Source: Rallus limicola (lineage: Eukaryota; Chordata; Aves; Gruiformes; Rallidae). From it: DNA of 64,000 bases. Below, in pieces: positions 37,901 to 52,439 of this stretch. The stretch's first letter is position 1, and the number at the start of each line of letters is the position of its first letter. The translations under genes and the position numbers were made by a program. A model generated the notes under the pieces. The model was not told the DNA's origin. It saw only the letters and a list, made by a program, of their open reading frames with translations, and searched no databases. Location of the stretch: positions 2,984,001 to 3,048,000 of the forward strand of contig JAKCOZ010000018.1 of the NCBI GenBank assembly GCA_022605955.1, read 5' to 3'.

Positions 37901-40900
37901 TGTAACACGACTGACCTGGATTTAGCTCACTTGAGTTCCAGGATAAACATCATGGGAAGATTTCAGTTATGTTTCCCAAATGCTTTGGACAGTTTAGCCT
38001 GTATTCCAACTGGTGTGACTGCTGTTTGCTAGCCTATTTGGGAGGACAAGTATTGGAAAGTAGTGTGTACATGAGGATCATCTTGGCTATTTTCTCTTGC
38101 AGATCAGTTTTTACCAACTGGTTGCAGGCACCTAGTAGGTATTACATCTCTGGTTTGAGGAATTTTTAGAATTGACAGTGTTTGTTCCCTGGGGCCAGTG
38201 GTGGTTGGAAGAGGAGAGAGAAAGCTTTGCCTTTTGTCCTACATATCTGTTACTAAGGATTTAAGCCACTGCTCATTGATGCTCTTGAGAGGAATGTCTA
38301 AGACATTCTCACCTGTATTGCCTCTAGGGTAATTACATGTTTAGGAAATGAAACAGGCTGTTTGGCAAATTTAGTTCCTCAGGTTATTTATCTTTGAAAG
38401 TGACTTCTGGCTTAGGTGCTCTCTTACCTGGGCATTACTGGTGAAATTCTTGTCTTGCTTTCCATAGTGTCTGTGCTACATATTACGTATAAACCAACAG
38501 AAACTCTGTATGAATGTCCTGTGCATGTACCAAAAAAAACCTCTGAGCTGTTCTTATCCTGCAGAAGAGGGAAACTGATGCTCTGTGGTCTTATGCACAT
38601 TCATATATAACCAGCAAAAGCTTTTAGTATGCCTCTTTCCCTGAAGAAAACTGTGTTCAAACGCTTCAATTAGACTTTAACCCCAAGAGGGGAGCCCTCA
38701 AGTAATTTGAGGCAGGAGGGTAGCTTGTGTTGTGGGAGGTACTGTATCAACAAAAGAAATGAGATCAACAGGAAGAACTGCTGCAGAAGAGGGCCCCAAG
38801 GACAGATAAATGTACCTTCAGCAAAGCTTTCCAGTGTGACCTTCCATCTCTTCACTCCCACCACTTAACTGCCAAAAGTGAAGTAAAATATTTCTGGTTC
38901 AAGGTCTTATCAGAACTAGTTTGGATCTATAAGCAGAGATTGCCCCTTTTGATTTCTGCTGTGTTGAAGGAAATACAATAGTGTGCTATAATTATAAAGA
39001 AAAAGGATGGCATCAAAGTTGCTAGACTCCATTATCTTCCTAGCTGGAACTATGTTTAGGCTCCACAGTTTTTGGCTTGCTGGATTGAAAGTGAGATGAC
39101 TCATATAAAATCTTAGCCTTAGGAGTTTTGTTCATTCTGATAATAGGTAATTTAATTAACTCAAATCTGTAAAAACTAATGAAAACCAAACAAATTTATT
39201 GGAATTACCACTCCTGTAACTGACTGTAATTGAGTAGGAGCAAGCTTAGTCAGTTCCCTTGCAAGATGAAACAAGCTGGCCTGTGCTTTCACAGAAAGTG
39301 GTCTTTTACAGTAATGATGACAATCTACTAGCAGAAAAACAATTCAAAATTTATCTGCTGATGATAGTGAGAGAAGGAAATACTGCACCTGTTAGATAAA
39401 AAAATTAAAGCAGATTCTCTACGTATATCTCTTGATGTTAATGGGGCTTTTACAGTCATTAAAGTAGCTATTGACCTAAAAACTGTCAACAACTGACCAG
39501 GTGGACTTACAGGCTGTGGTTGAACGGATAGTCCCATTACTGACATGTCCAATATGATGGGTATTGATTTACATTACTCGGAGGATTTTTTGATTTCTGA
39601 TGAAAGTAGTAATGGTAGATGGCTGTATGAGGTCCTGGATATGGAAGAATGTGTTTGTATTACTGCAGTCATGAAATTAAATGCAGGTTCATCTTCCTTT
39701 TATTTTAAAAGCTGTTGTATTGAAAGTTCCTGATGCTTCACTGTACTTGTACACATACAAAGGTAACTTTCAGCTATGGAAAGAAAGAGCTAAGAACCTT
39801 GTGCTCTAGGTTAGATAGGTTGATTTACAATCCTCAAGAATAGTTTTTTGGAAGACTGAAGTGCATGCTTTTCCATCAGTATAAATCATTATAAATCTAG
39901 ACAGATGATATCATGGATAGCAAGCAGTTAGGTAACTGCTACTGAATCATCATACTGGCTTCAGTAGTTGCTTTTTACCTGAGAATCTTAGTGTGAGATT
40001 TAATTTGTTTAAAGCTAGACAATTCTAGCCTTTATTTAGCATTTAAGCATACTGAATACTAGTAATCCTGTGTATAACTCAAAATATTACAATGTATTTT
40101 GTGAGAAATTTCATCTCCCCCCTCCAAAAGAAGGGGGGAAAAAGAGGAAATATTTTTAGTGGTAGAAGACAGGGGTTGAACCCCACATTGTGTGGAAAAC
40201 AAGCAGTGAAATCTCTCTATCTTTATAGGAGTGATAAAGTATTCGAATGCCCTTTGCTGCTACTTCTGTCACTTAATTTGCACCAATCTAAAAATACAAG
40301 ACAGACACATTGGGCTTAAAACACAGGAAGCTATATTCATGTCTTCTGCTCTGCAGTTGAGGGATATGCATATTACAGTAGGTAAAAATATTACATCTAA
40401 TAAATTAGCTGTAGTTTAATTCTATTAGCTGCTCTTTAGCTGTAAATGTAAGATAGGAAGTTAACCAGCCCTGATGCTGTCAGAGAATTGAGAAAATAAT
40501 GTGGATTTTTTTAAGAATTATTTGCAGTTGTTTTTATGAGGCTGAGTCCCTGTAAACTACACAACAGCCATCACATAAGTTAATTTTGCATGTGCCAAAG
40601 TGTTCTCTTGTATCGATCCACTGACTACAACACTGCTAGCAAGAAAATTTAAAGAGTTAATATGTGAAAGTGTTAGAAACAGTCACTGGCTTCAGAGCAA
40701 TCAACACTCATTTTTACTGTGTTTGGGTACACAATAAGCTATGGGCTGGACCTTGTGAAACTGCTGTACTAGATACAGACTGAGCAAAAAACTTTCTCCT
40801 TGTTTGCTATACCAGTTTGCTACACTGTTACAAAGATGAATTTGTATTTATCAAAACTCTGTGCAAGCACTGATAAAGACTTTTTTCCTCCAGACATCAG

Positions 40901-42450
40901 TTAGACTAAAATACATGCTGTGGGTAGAAATATGAGCTCCTTGAAAAACTAAGGAACTACAAGGTAATATAGAAAATCGTTGTCTTCTAAGGAGAGTTTA
41001 TGATGGTTTCATAGCATTGTTATCAGCTCTCATCACTTTCCATGTTAAGAAATTGAGGTTTTTCAGATAAATAAAATTATAGTAATGGTTATTTTCATTG
41101 GCTTCAATACATTGACTTCAGAGGTTGTGTACAGCTTTCAGAATTGGATAGGAAATACATTGCATTGCCAGAAAACGATTTTCTACTCTGCCTTTTTGAC
41201 CTCATGGTCTTTTTAGAGATGGGGGATGCTCTCATTGATGTGAACTGTCCAAGTTGATAAAAATGTATGTAAACACTTGAAAAATGTGTAGCTCATAATT
41301 TGAATTAGGGTATGTTGTAACACAGGATCATTCTTCAATCCCCTTAACCTCCCATGTTACTTACCTGGGTATGGGGAGTGTGTACTTTGTTCTTACTTTC
41401 AATGAACTACAGGAGTTAAGTAAAGTTTTCATGTTTTATTCAGGATCATCACTTATAGCCTGATGATCAGCAGCATCACAGGAAAAGAGTCATGTTTATG
41501 CCATAGTAGAACTCTTCAACAGCAATGAAGTTAACTTTTTAACTACTGGAATTTGAGTGTAGGCTGAGTAAATGTGGTAAAGATAAGTCAAATGGACAGA
41601 AAAATACCTAAGAGTGAGTAAATCTGTTGAACTTAATGATTTTTATGTCCTCTGACACTGCTCCCCTCCCCTCATCTTACTTAAAGGAGTACAAAAATAA
41701 TTTACACCTTCTGCCTCCCCCCAAGTCTACATGACCCTATGCTTTGTAATGTTAGTGGATCATTGCAGCTAATTCATAGCTATATAGGAGATTCACTTAC
41801 AGTAGTTTGATATTGAAAACTAACAAAGCCTTATTCCCAGAAGTCTGAAACTCCTTTGATAGCTCTTGGAATACCCTTGATGAAAAGAATCTGTATTAAC
41901 TCCAAAAGTACACATAGGGATCCAATTTGCCACAGTGCTTTGATTGCTGAACACTTAGATATCAGGGTAGGTCAGGGTAGCTGAATTTTGCAGTTCATGT
42001 TGACAAACTTGAGTTGACTTACTTGCTCTGAGAAAATGAAGATATTTACATGTCTTAATGCATGCACTGAATAAGGTCCTAAATGTCTTCATTGTATCCT
42101 CAAATGTGCCATTGGCTCCAGTGGATACTTTGGATTACAATGCAGAGATACATCTGTCTTCACTGCTGAAGAAAGAACTTATGTACACAATTATAATGCA
42201 GTAAATGTCTGATGTTAACTGCAAATAAAACAGCTTTATTGACTGCTACCACTGTATTCACACAAAAAACGTCTTTATGGTAGGGAGGTAGGGACAGACA
42301 GCTGAGCTTTCAGAATGTGCCTTCTCATTGTGTGTACTTGTGCTGACAGATGTTCCTTTCCCTTTCTTCCTCCCAACCTAGATAGCATATCTGTATGCCC
42401 TTGTACACTTAGGCTTTCACACAATATGTAATGCTGAAATTGAACTGAGA
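31991..42450. other. Unassigned sequence
   Basis: Unique AT-rich DNA without recognised genes. Short open frames only. A 10-bp tandem duplicate (TCAGGGTAGG) lies at 41962-41981. Confidence 0.6.
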
Positions 42451-42856
42451 GAGCTAGAGCACCTCTCTTATGAGGACAGGCTGAGAGAGTTGGGGTAGTT
42501 CAGCCTGGAGAAGAGGAGGCTCTAGGAAGACCTTATAGCGGCTTTCCAGTCCCTAAAGGGGCTCCAGGAAAGTTGGAGAGGGACTGATTTCAAGGTTAGG
42601 GAGTGATAGTACAAGGGGGAATTGCTTTAAACCAAGAGTAGATTTAAGTTATATATTGGGAAGAAATTCTTGCTAGGGAGGGTGGTGAGGCCCTGGCATA
42701 GGCTGCCCCGAGAAGCTGTGGCTGCCCCGAGAAGCTGTGGCTGCCCCTGGATCCCTGGCAGGGTTTAAGGCTGTGTTGGATGGGGCTTGTGGAGGGAGTG
42801 GAACTAGATGGGCTTTAGGGTTGCTTCCAACCCAAACCCATTTGGTGATTCTATGA
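42451..42856 (+). mobile_element. CR1 LINE, 3' fragment with internal 19-bp duplication
   Basis: It starts GAGCTAGAGCACCTCTCTTA, contains TGAGGACAGGCTGAGAGAG, TTCAGCCTGGAGAAGAGGAG, AGGGAGGGTGGTGAGGCCCT and CTAGATGGGCTTTAGG, and ends GATTCTATGA. The unit GCTGCCCCGAGAAGCTGTG is repeated in tandem at 42702-42720 and 42721-42739, which is not part of the usual element. Confidence 0.95.
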
Positions 42857-45049
42857 ACTTTGCCTGTTGCACTATATGTATTCATGCTTAAGAGATGCAT
42901 ATATTTTATTTTTGTGAAAAATGACATTGATCTAGAAGCATTTTTGGTTTAGTTGATGCTAATGGGAGCTTAAAAATGTTATCACAGGAAGAAGTTCTCT
43001 GTAACTAGCAGGGCAATTTATGAACTGCTAAGCCTAGTTTTCATATTTAAAGGAATGAGAAACTGTAACTCTCAACAGCTGCTGAGTTCAAGCAATTGGG
43101 TAAAATATAAAAGACTCTTTTAATATATGTGCTGTGGGCAGGTTATGCCCATATATCCCCCAAATGTTTTTTCTGAAATGGATTTTTCTCAGTCATAACC
43201 AAACCCCATTGCACATTAGCCCATTTTCAAGGAAGTATTTAGGAACTCTGCCACATGCACTGCAATGATGATTACAGTGTTGGCAACTCCCATTTAATAG
43301 TAGTATTTGATCAAGTAATTCTCCAGGGAGTCTGTTGCTGATGGCTCTGGACAATATCCTTCCATTTCAGCACTGAGCTCTGGCTATGCTTCTCTGCAGA
43401 AGTCATTTGCAATGCTCTCTTCCTTCATCACCTTCAACAAACTAGCCAGACTTCCAGAATTTTGGCTGTGCTTCATCTTCATGTCTATTTGTTTTCTTGC
43501 AGTCTGCCACTTTAATGCATAGCAGTTAATAAAATACCAAGAATGACAGGAAGAAAAATACTGTGATAGATGTAGGTGGACTTCCCAACAAAAGTTGAAA
43601 AACTAACTTGAGCAGATCCTAAACTAAACATACATAACTGCCAGCAGCAAATGGAACCAACTACTAGGGAACTGGCCTATGCTATTGAAAGCTGAACTTT
43701 TGCTTTGGCTGTTTCTTAGTATATTTAAGGCACAGTCCTGGTAGGTGCAACCAGCGATGTTCTCACCTGCCTAGAACACTGATGAAATGGGAGGGTTTTG
43801 AAACATCAGGGCACTCAGATTTATAGACGTGGAAGATCCTAGTTTTCACTGAACATGATACATGCTGTGGTTCCTTACAGGTGATCAAAAACTGCATGTC
43901 TGCAGATTTCAGTGCTCAGCCAAGAGACCTTCACCTTTTTTTGTAAATCAGATTGTCACCTCTTAGTGTGTGAGAAAAAAATCAAGAAATGTTTTAAGGA
44001 ATTGATATTGAGTATATCATACTAGTTCCAGGTAACTGTGAATGCTGAAATTCAGAAATTGTGTAGCTCAAGCAGAGATGGAAGGTAATAGAAATGGCAA
44101 ACCTCTGTATTTTGGGGTTTTTTTTGTAGATTGTTCTTATCCTGCTTCACTTTGGATTCAAAGTGAAGTCCATCAAAAAAGCAAATTCAGCTGTTTGCTC
44201 TCTGTAGCTTCAGAGAAATCATGGATTTTTTTCTTGAAAGAAAAATGAGGTTCTGTATAACATTAAGATGATAGAACAACTTGCAGGGTTTTGTGTTTTT
44301 TTTGTGGTTGAAAGCATCTGCAAAAAAAATCACTGCAAGGTAGGCAATGAAGCAGTTATTTTCTATAGAGTTATGCCCCATTTCCATACTAGGAGGCTTT
44401 AGTAGTTTTCCAGCTGGAAGTTTATAGGGCTTTTTGAACCTCTTTACTTCAGTTTCTTGTGGATTTTATTTAGAAGTTTCAACCTGTGTAGTGAATGGGT
44501 TGCTCCTGATGTACAGCTCAGCTCTCAATATTTAAGTCTATTATGTCTATCAAAAGACTTCAAAACTACTCAGAAGAAAAACTTTCCCTCTTAGTCATTC
44601 CTTACCTTCATCTTGGGTACTGGTACTATTGCAAATAAAGGGTCTGTGTTTCTGGATATTAAGTTTAAACTTTGTCTTTTACTCTTCAAGATATGATACT
44701 GCCAGTAAATAGTGAGGAAAATGAACTGACTCAAATGCAATGGAAAAAGACAAGTGGGTTAAGAAATTACTTTGAGATAACCTGGGGGTCAAGAACAGTC
44801 TAAAATATTTGTGTTGAGGGATAAGAAGTTGTGATTTATCAGGATATGAATTAACCTGGCTCTGGTTTCTTAAGGTCTTGCTGTATCCTAACTGACAGAG
44901 ACACAGAGCCAAAGTCTGATAGAGGAGTACCACCGTTCTAGACAGAGAATCTAGCAGAGCTGAGATTCAACTTATGTGCCATACACTATGGTCATGATCT
45001 GCTCAAGGCTTCAGGTGGAACTTAATCCCTGGGGTTTCCAACTACTTGA
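42857..45049. other. Unassigned sequence
   Basis: No gene, RNA or transposon recognised. Confidence 0.6.
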
Positions 45050-45360
45050 GCCGATGAAAATGCACATCGTTGCTGAGAAGTGGTGCTGTTGCAACTCTCT
45101 TTGCATCGGTGTCAAATTATCTTGCATATCGAGAAAAGAATTTGGGTAATGTGCAAGAGCTGCCTGCTGCTCGGTGTGCCTTTGGCAGAAGGCTGCTCGG
45201 TTCTTGCTTAAACATGGCCATCTGCTGGTGAGTTCCAGTTGTAGCTGTCTGCTGTCTCAGTAGCTCTGAGCTCTAAAAGGCTGTGGATTGGTTTGTAAAG
45301 ACCTGCTCCATTTTCGGTTACACGCTAGTCTGCGTTACCTTTCGCTTCAAACACCCATTT
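45050..45360. promoter_or_regulatory. CpG-enriched candidate regulatory element with CTCF and YY1 motifs
   Basis: About ten CpGs in 310 bp in CpG-poor surroundings. It includes the CTCF core at 45217-45228 and a YY1-like AACATGGCC at 45211. An ATG in strong context (AAACATGGC) is followed 14 nt later by a strong donor CTG|GTGAGT (GT at 45228-45229), so a plus-strand first exon is possible. Confidence 0.4.
45217..45228 (-). promoter_or_regulatory. CTCF core motif CCAGCAGATGGC
   Basis: A full match to the CTCF core consensus CCASYAGRKGGC on the minus strand. Occupancy is unproved; the core also overlaps a YY1-like site and a splice donor on the other strand. Confidence 0.55.
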
Positions 45361-45416
45361 AGCAACAATTGTTCAGACTCTGATAGCCTGATACTAAATT
45401 TGAGAGTGGACAAAAT

Positions 45417-45450
45417 ATAGAATCATAGAAATATGGGAGGAATCACTCAG
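45417..45450 (-). mobile_element. Possible CR1 3'-end remnant
   Basis: ATAGAATCATAGAAATATGG resembles the complement of the CR1 octamer tail. The match is only about 20 bp, so chance is possible. Confidence 0.3.
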
Positions 45451-48400
45451 GACCTGGGGAATTAAATGCAGGCCATGCAGTTGAATTAAATAACTTTTAA
45501 ATGTTCCTTGTAACTTCCTGTTTGTGTCCAAATAATGTCAATAATGGAAACTACTTGATATGTTCATCTGTTGCTTATAAAACACTGGTTTTTCACTTTA
45601 TTTGGCACATAAAGCCAGGGCCTTGCCTGTAGACAGGCATATATTTTAGTGATGGATTCTCTCCCTCCCTTCCTGTACATTAGTTCTATCTATACGTATG
45701 TTCTTATGGTTCAGATGAAAAATTGCTCAGTCTATCCTGTGGCTTTGAGCAGATGAAGCAAAATGGGAGAAATATAATTCTGTCATTTTGTGTGGGAAAC
45801 AGAAACCATTGGTGCCACTCCTCTGGCACCTGTGGTTTAAGCTCCAACCTTCATAAGCTTTGTGCTAATGGTATGAAGTTGTGGAATTTAAGACACGATT
45901 ATGTGAAAGAGAAGCAGTGACAAAGCTGAGAACTGCTTTATTTTGGGAGGTATTAACTGAGAGCACTGTCACTAAGTCACTTAGCAGAATTTGTGTGATT
46001 TATGGTTTTGATTGCAACGAAGGAAGATAACAAGCTGCCTTTGGGATGTCCTTGTTTGCTGCTCTCTTATTTCCTGGGAATTTTGTACATGAACACAAGG
46101 CTTTAATATTTTGCAGCTCAGGACTCAAGCTTAGTTATAAGTACAGACTCAACTCAGTGTATTCCATATTGCTCCAGTCAAATCCAGAAAAAATACATGC
46201 CCTCCTTTGCCACTTCCTGAGGTAGGAGCAGGGACTGCAGTCCTGGGAAACCTGCTTTCAGCTACACTCCCCTTACTTGCACAACTGCAATATCAGCCTC
46301 CCTTCACAGGGTGACACCTGAGCAGTAAAAGTTTCTGGGGCCAGAGGAGTTTCTAAGTTTCTGATGAAACCCAAAATCAAATAAAAATAGCCATTGATGG
46401 AGCTGGAGATGGCTAAAAAAATGCTTTATGACATATTCTTTAGCCACAGATAATAGTGTGGTAGTGATGTACCCTGTTACTGCTACATTGCTCTCAGTAT
46501 ACAAACTAGTTCAGTGCTATGATTTACTGGGAGATATGACTACAGGGGCAGCTATGAGCATGTGACTGGTACAACATTAACATGAATACATATTTAAATG
46601 GAAATTGTGCTTTACTGAGGTCACATGGAGAACTCTGGGTTTGTAAGTGGGTGGGGTTTAGAAGTGATTTGGGTTTCCAAAACTTTTCTGTGAATGGCGT
46701 TAAGACTTCAAGGGAAAACAAATGTGTGTTGTGGAGGGTCACTAATGCTTTCACTAGAGTTCATCTTACAAAGTCCCCATGTAGTCGGAAAAACCAGTGT
46801 GCTGTAAAATCATGTCAAGCACAGTGACAAACTGTGTGGGGCAAACTAAATGAATCACCTGGAGCAGGGAAGAATGACAATTTTTGTCCAACTTGATAAC
46901 ATTTTTTTGTCATATCAACAAGCAGGTGTTGACTGAGGGGAGGAGCTGAAATCATAGGGATTAATGATTTCACACTCCACTTGGAGTACTATCCACTAAG
47001 CACAAAGTCTACTCCTGAAATCCATCCATGGTCAGTACTATTGAAAGCAGGTTTTGACAGGAGTAGAATCTCACAATAAGCTAGTAAGCTTCCTTCCAGC
47101 CAGGTTCTTTAGTAGTTGAGAGCAGGAAAGTTTAGTGAGTAAATTGAAAGAAGCACGTAGTATGGTTTTGGTGTATTTGGTATGGTGATATTTGCTTGGA
47201 ACTGCGAAGAACAAAACTTTCTTAAAGATACTTGGAGATCATGGCATAGAACCAGTAGCAATTTACAGAAGATGAACCTTTTCCCCTGTGTTCTAATTTG
47301 TCACAGGGAATAGTTATTTCCTGTTTATTTTCAGATAACTCTGTAATTCGGAATATTTTTTTTCATTTTATAGGCACCTTATTTAAACTAAAAATGGTCA
47401 GAACTCTTAAGCCATTGGGCAACAGGATTTTAAAAGTCTGGATGCCACCATCATATATGAAGGGAAATATCTAAAAGTAGGATGCTTGAATAGATGGCAT
47501 GAAGCTAAGCTTCAAACCAGAGTAAAACAGAAATGTAGTTCAATTGGCAGTGCTTTTTTCCAATGTGTATCTCTGTAGTGCCCCAAAATTAACTTTGGAT
47601 AAGCTGCTGTTACAGTGTAGTGTCCATCCCATAGCTATTTACTGCAAAACAGAGAATAAAGAGTGGTCAAATTCTGTCACACTGATAGCTGCAGGCAGTT
47701 CTCATGAAGCAGAGGGGCTCATCCTGTCTTAATAGAAACAGTATTTTATTCTCACATAATCATAACAAAACTGCCTCTTTCTTATAAGGCCCTTGCGTCA
47801 GTAAATCATAGTTATATTTGAAATGGGGATAACTTCTGTATTGGTGACAGCAATGTCTTCTGTTATCTCTTAGACCAGAAACAATTAAAAATTCAACTAA
47901 ACTCACTGCATTTCATGACCCCTTATTCCTTCACTGCCACTGTCCTCAGACATGCAGGTTCTTTAAATTCAGTACTGCAGAGTGAACCTGCACAGCTACG
48001 CCAGTAAGAGTTGGTTTGACGCTGACAAGAGGCAAATCCCTGAAGCTTTATTACAATTGTGGTTTTTTTGTTTTTTTTTGTTGCTCAAAGCTGCCATTGA
48101 CTTAGATGGGTGTTTTGCAGTGGTTAGAGCATCTGGGCTATGCAGAAGATATGTAGCCATTGACAGTGTGTTTCATAACACATAGCATCCACGCTGTTTA
48201 CATCTCTTGAAGATGCTGAATTCCTCTGTTTAATTCTTTGCTTAGAGAAAAGATCCATTTACAGAAGAGACATGTAATGCTATGACAACTGCTAGATGGA
48301 AGATGTTCTCTTTTCTTACCTCTCAGCAGTGTGCAGTGTTGAATTCTAGAAGTACTGTCCCTCTCAAGCGTACTGAAGGGTTCCCTGAAACACTTACATA

Positions 48401-51400
48401 TTTATTTTGTAGGTCTTTCAAAGTTTGATCACAGAAACTTGAACCAAGGTGTCTTCTGACGAGTTTTGTGAAAGACACCAAGTTTCTTAAATGTCTATAA
48501 AACTGGAAAACTCCATAGGTAATGGCAATGGCTTAACAGAAGTAGCACATGGTCTACCAAAATAAGGTGTTCCTTAAGCAAAATAAAAAAAAACCCAACT
48601 GTATTAGAAAGCTATCTGGCTGCTTAGATTTCTCTGGGAGAGGCAGTGTGAATCATGGTGTGTCCTCTGAACCTCTGGTTGTGGTTCACTTAGATGTTTT
48701 CAGTTTTCATTTGTGGACTGAGCAGAGCTGAGCTGTTGCAGTTGGCAAGTAAAACCATATACATTCTCCTGGCATTCAATCTGCTGCTTTCTGACTAAAC
48801 TGACTAATAAGATAGCTTATCCCCTATCTTTTTCTCATCCTCATGATGTGATGTAGTCATGCTCAGTATGAATACTGCTAAACATTGAGATACTTGATGC
48901 TATTGTCAGTAGTAAAAATTGTCCAGATACTTTAACAGCTTTGCTTCATGTTTCTGTAGGATTGCATCTCAGTCCCTAACTCAAAGGTTGCTGGATGCTT
49001 AACAAAATGTATAAAACTGAGGTTTTATATACACTTATGTTTCATGGCATTCAGCTGGCAGAGGCAACCTTATGTTTGAGTCTTTCACAGTATCTGCTTT
49101 TAACCATGGGTACTTAAGTATGATTCAGAAGATATGAAGTCTGAGTTCTGTAGTAAATGGAGAGAGGCGCTTCTGTTTTCGAACTGACTTGTGTCCTGGC
49201 TGATCCTATGGATGACAGTTAATCCTTCAGCTTGCTCACTGAGCAGACACCTATAATCTCTGGTGTGTTGAATGAAAGTTACGTAGTTGTGGTTAGTATA
49301 CAGCTGGATTGAAATCAATTCTGCTGAGGGTCTGGGCATGTTAGTTGGGCTCAGTGTGGTATTAACTGTGGTTACTTAGCGATTGGTTGACTCCAAATAT
49401 AAGCCAAACTCAGCAGAAGGTTGAATATACACAGAAATATTTTGGTCTTTTGGGAATGAAACCGCTAAATAAATTTGAGCATCTGGGACTAGTTAAACAG
49501 GTTGGTGAAACTATATAGGTGTCTGGAGGGAGATAGGTCCCTAATTAAATTCATGAATATAGAATTTCCTATATTGAAAGCTAAATGCTTAGCAGCTTTT
49601 AAGAAAACTGCACAGGCACAATTTCTGACAGCTCAGATGCTGTACACTGTAATTGTCTTGTATGAGAGTTGACGTGGTGTCTATGTAGGAACCAAATTTA
49701 TTTTAGTAAAATGGCTATGTATGAATGACATACAACTCTGGTTTTCTGCGGGATAGAAGATTCGGTGACTTAATAGATGGAACATAACAGGAAATAGAGA
49801 AGAGTGAGAATTATGAGCTTCCAAGTTTTTTGTATGTATGTGAGCAGTATTTTGAAAAGTCAGATTGAATCTCTCTAGAATATTGATATTAGCAGCATTA
49901 CTATAGATCATTTGCTTTATTATAGTATGTGACCAACAATTTATTCTTTTTTGATTACCCTAGCAAAAAAAAAAAAAGCATTATTAATATTTGTCTCCAT
50001 TTTTTAAATTTTCCTGAAGTGAAATAGTTCAGTGCTTCTACACTTGCACCACTGCAATCTTATAATCGCATTAAAGTAAATAGGTCTCAAAAGCATTTTT
50101 GCTTTCTGTTTGTAATGACTGGAATACCCTGAACTGTGGCCAATGTAAATGGCACTGAGGCAGGACAGTGTGAAACAGCTAAGGCTGGTCAAATTTAATT
50201 TAATGTAGACCTACACAGATGAAAGCAATGAAGTACTGGCTTACTTAACAGGGTGCAAAATGTACGGCTGAACTTGCTGACTAGAAGTTGCAAATAAAGT
50301 TTACATTTGGGAAAGGCAAAAACCTGAAACCTGCAGCCATGCTATAGGCAGGACTTTGCCAAGCACTAATGCACCTCATAGCTGCATATGGGTGGTGCTG
50401 ACTGAAAGTTACTTCAGATTCAATTTCTAAGCATCTTGTACAGAGTTTGCAATGCCTCTGTGCAGCAGTGTACCCATGCGCTCCCAAATCTGGTATATAG
50501 GAGGACATTTAAACATACTGCTTTGTTTCCTATACATCACTGCTGCTGCATGAATTGGAAGCTCAGATTTTTCACCAGGACTCTAGGTTAAGGTATTTTC
50601 ATGAAATCTTCCTCAGTTTTAATCAGTAATATGCTGAGCTCTGGTGACCAAAAGAAAAAACTTGGTTTCGTTGTCCTACCTGGCATGTGAGAAATGGAAA
50701 CTAATGTGAAATACTTCATTATTATTACTAATTTCAATAGATGCAATTATTGAATGTGACTATTCTAGTGGTATTATCCATTCTTCATATTAAATATTTA
50801 AGCTTTATACACTGCTAAGGAGTTGAAATTATTTTGTGTAGACTGACAGGTTTTCATAATGACTTGTCTGACATTATCACTTTCTAGCTTTCACTTTCCC
50901 ACGATAATGGAAAATTATTCAGATCTTTCTAAGGCTGGTATTAATAGTGTCATTCTGCCATGTCAGAATTGTGATAATATGTGTAAGTCTCCTTGCTTGC
51001 GTGATGGGCAGTGTGTCACTTCAACAGAGTTGTAAACCTTGTACATTAATGCCATTCAGCAAATTAGTTACTAATATAGTAGAATGGATGATAAAGCATA
51101 GTACAGATAAAGTTTCAAAAGATTACCAGAATTCTTTACTTTGGAATTTGGTAGACCATGTGAACAGGTAGCTAGCAATTTGACTGTCAAGGCTAATGCA
51201 GTGCTAAATAAAAAAGTATGTAGGTTATTAAAAGCGCGTCAAAATATTTACATTCTTTATGGAAAGATTTTACTTATTCTTTTGGTTTGATCATGCAAAA
51301 AAGGAAAGTCTGGGCAGTAACAAAGTTTTTTGGCAATGTTCTCTGAAGTTCTGAGCCTTGAAACTTTGAAATGGAAGCTTGGCTCACCATTTGTTCAAAC

Positions 51401-52439
51401 TTCTGTCTCAAAAGATTTTATTGCAATCATAATTGATGTCAATTGTGCAATAAAACTTGTAGAATGAATATTACAATGTAAAAGTAAAACATTCATAAAG
51501 AATGACCAAACTCAACCATTTCTGATGGCAAAAACAGGCTCTGCTTAAGGGACAACAGATGTTTTTTCATCTACCTTAATTTCAATATTTAGTAATACCC
51601 CAGGAGGAATGAACTTAAATGTCTAAGGTTTTATCTGCCATAGATGAAAAATTGCTTTGAAACTGTGCCAGTGGAACACAAAATTAGGTTTGTATAACAC
51701 AGATTCCATAGGTAAAAACTACATGGGGCAGCTGTGGTTTTGGACGTCACTTTATTCAACTTTGATTCTAATATTTCAGCTGAGCATAAATGTACACAGT
51801 ACCACGTGGGAGGTCTGCTGCCACCTTTTATCTCTGAAAGTTTAGGTAGGTTTCTCTAAACTTAAAATATGAATACAAAGTTTCATTAAAAAAAAAACAT
51901 AGGTACTTCAAATGCTGGCCAAGTTTTCTCTTTCTCTTTGATAGCATGCTGTGGATGTTGGAATAAAAATTAATTATTGAAAACACATTACCACATTAAT
52001 AATAAATGAGTTAACAAGAGAGGCAAATCAGTATTTTAAGATAGTTTAAGTGGAAATATACTTAAGAATTTATTTCTGGTAAAGTCAGTGGTATCAGTAT
52101 GAAACCTTTAGGATAGTGGTCTTTAATGTCAAAATTGCATTTAGTGGCATAATCTAGGAAAAATCATAATTAAGGTAAACTCATCTGCCCTTGTTCAATA
52201 CTGTTCTAAAACTAATTGAAGGTTGTAGCAGCACAAATTTAATAGCTACAGGTTATGATGTTATGTCATTTGAACATTAATAATTGTATTGAAATAATAC
52301 ATTTGAATCATAACCATAAATTCTGTTAATCTTGAAATATTCACCATTAACACTATTACTCTAACAGAAATTTAGTTTAAAAATGTTAGTAACTTCACAA
52401 GGAACTTCTAAAAAACTGTGGTAAACAATCCATTTGATG
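45451..52439. other. Unassigned sequence
   Basis: About 7 kb, no recognised exon or transposon. A run of 13 A occurs at 49965-49977. Open frames are short and unlike known proteins. Confidence 0.6.

Noticed and set aside
42673..42927. 84-codon minus-strand frame
   Set aside because: Antisense to the CR1 copy and its 19-bp duplication.
49965..49977. Run of 13 A as a retrocopy tail
   Set aside because: No coding-like or LINE sequence precedes it on the plus strand; simple homopolymer.
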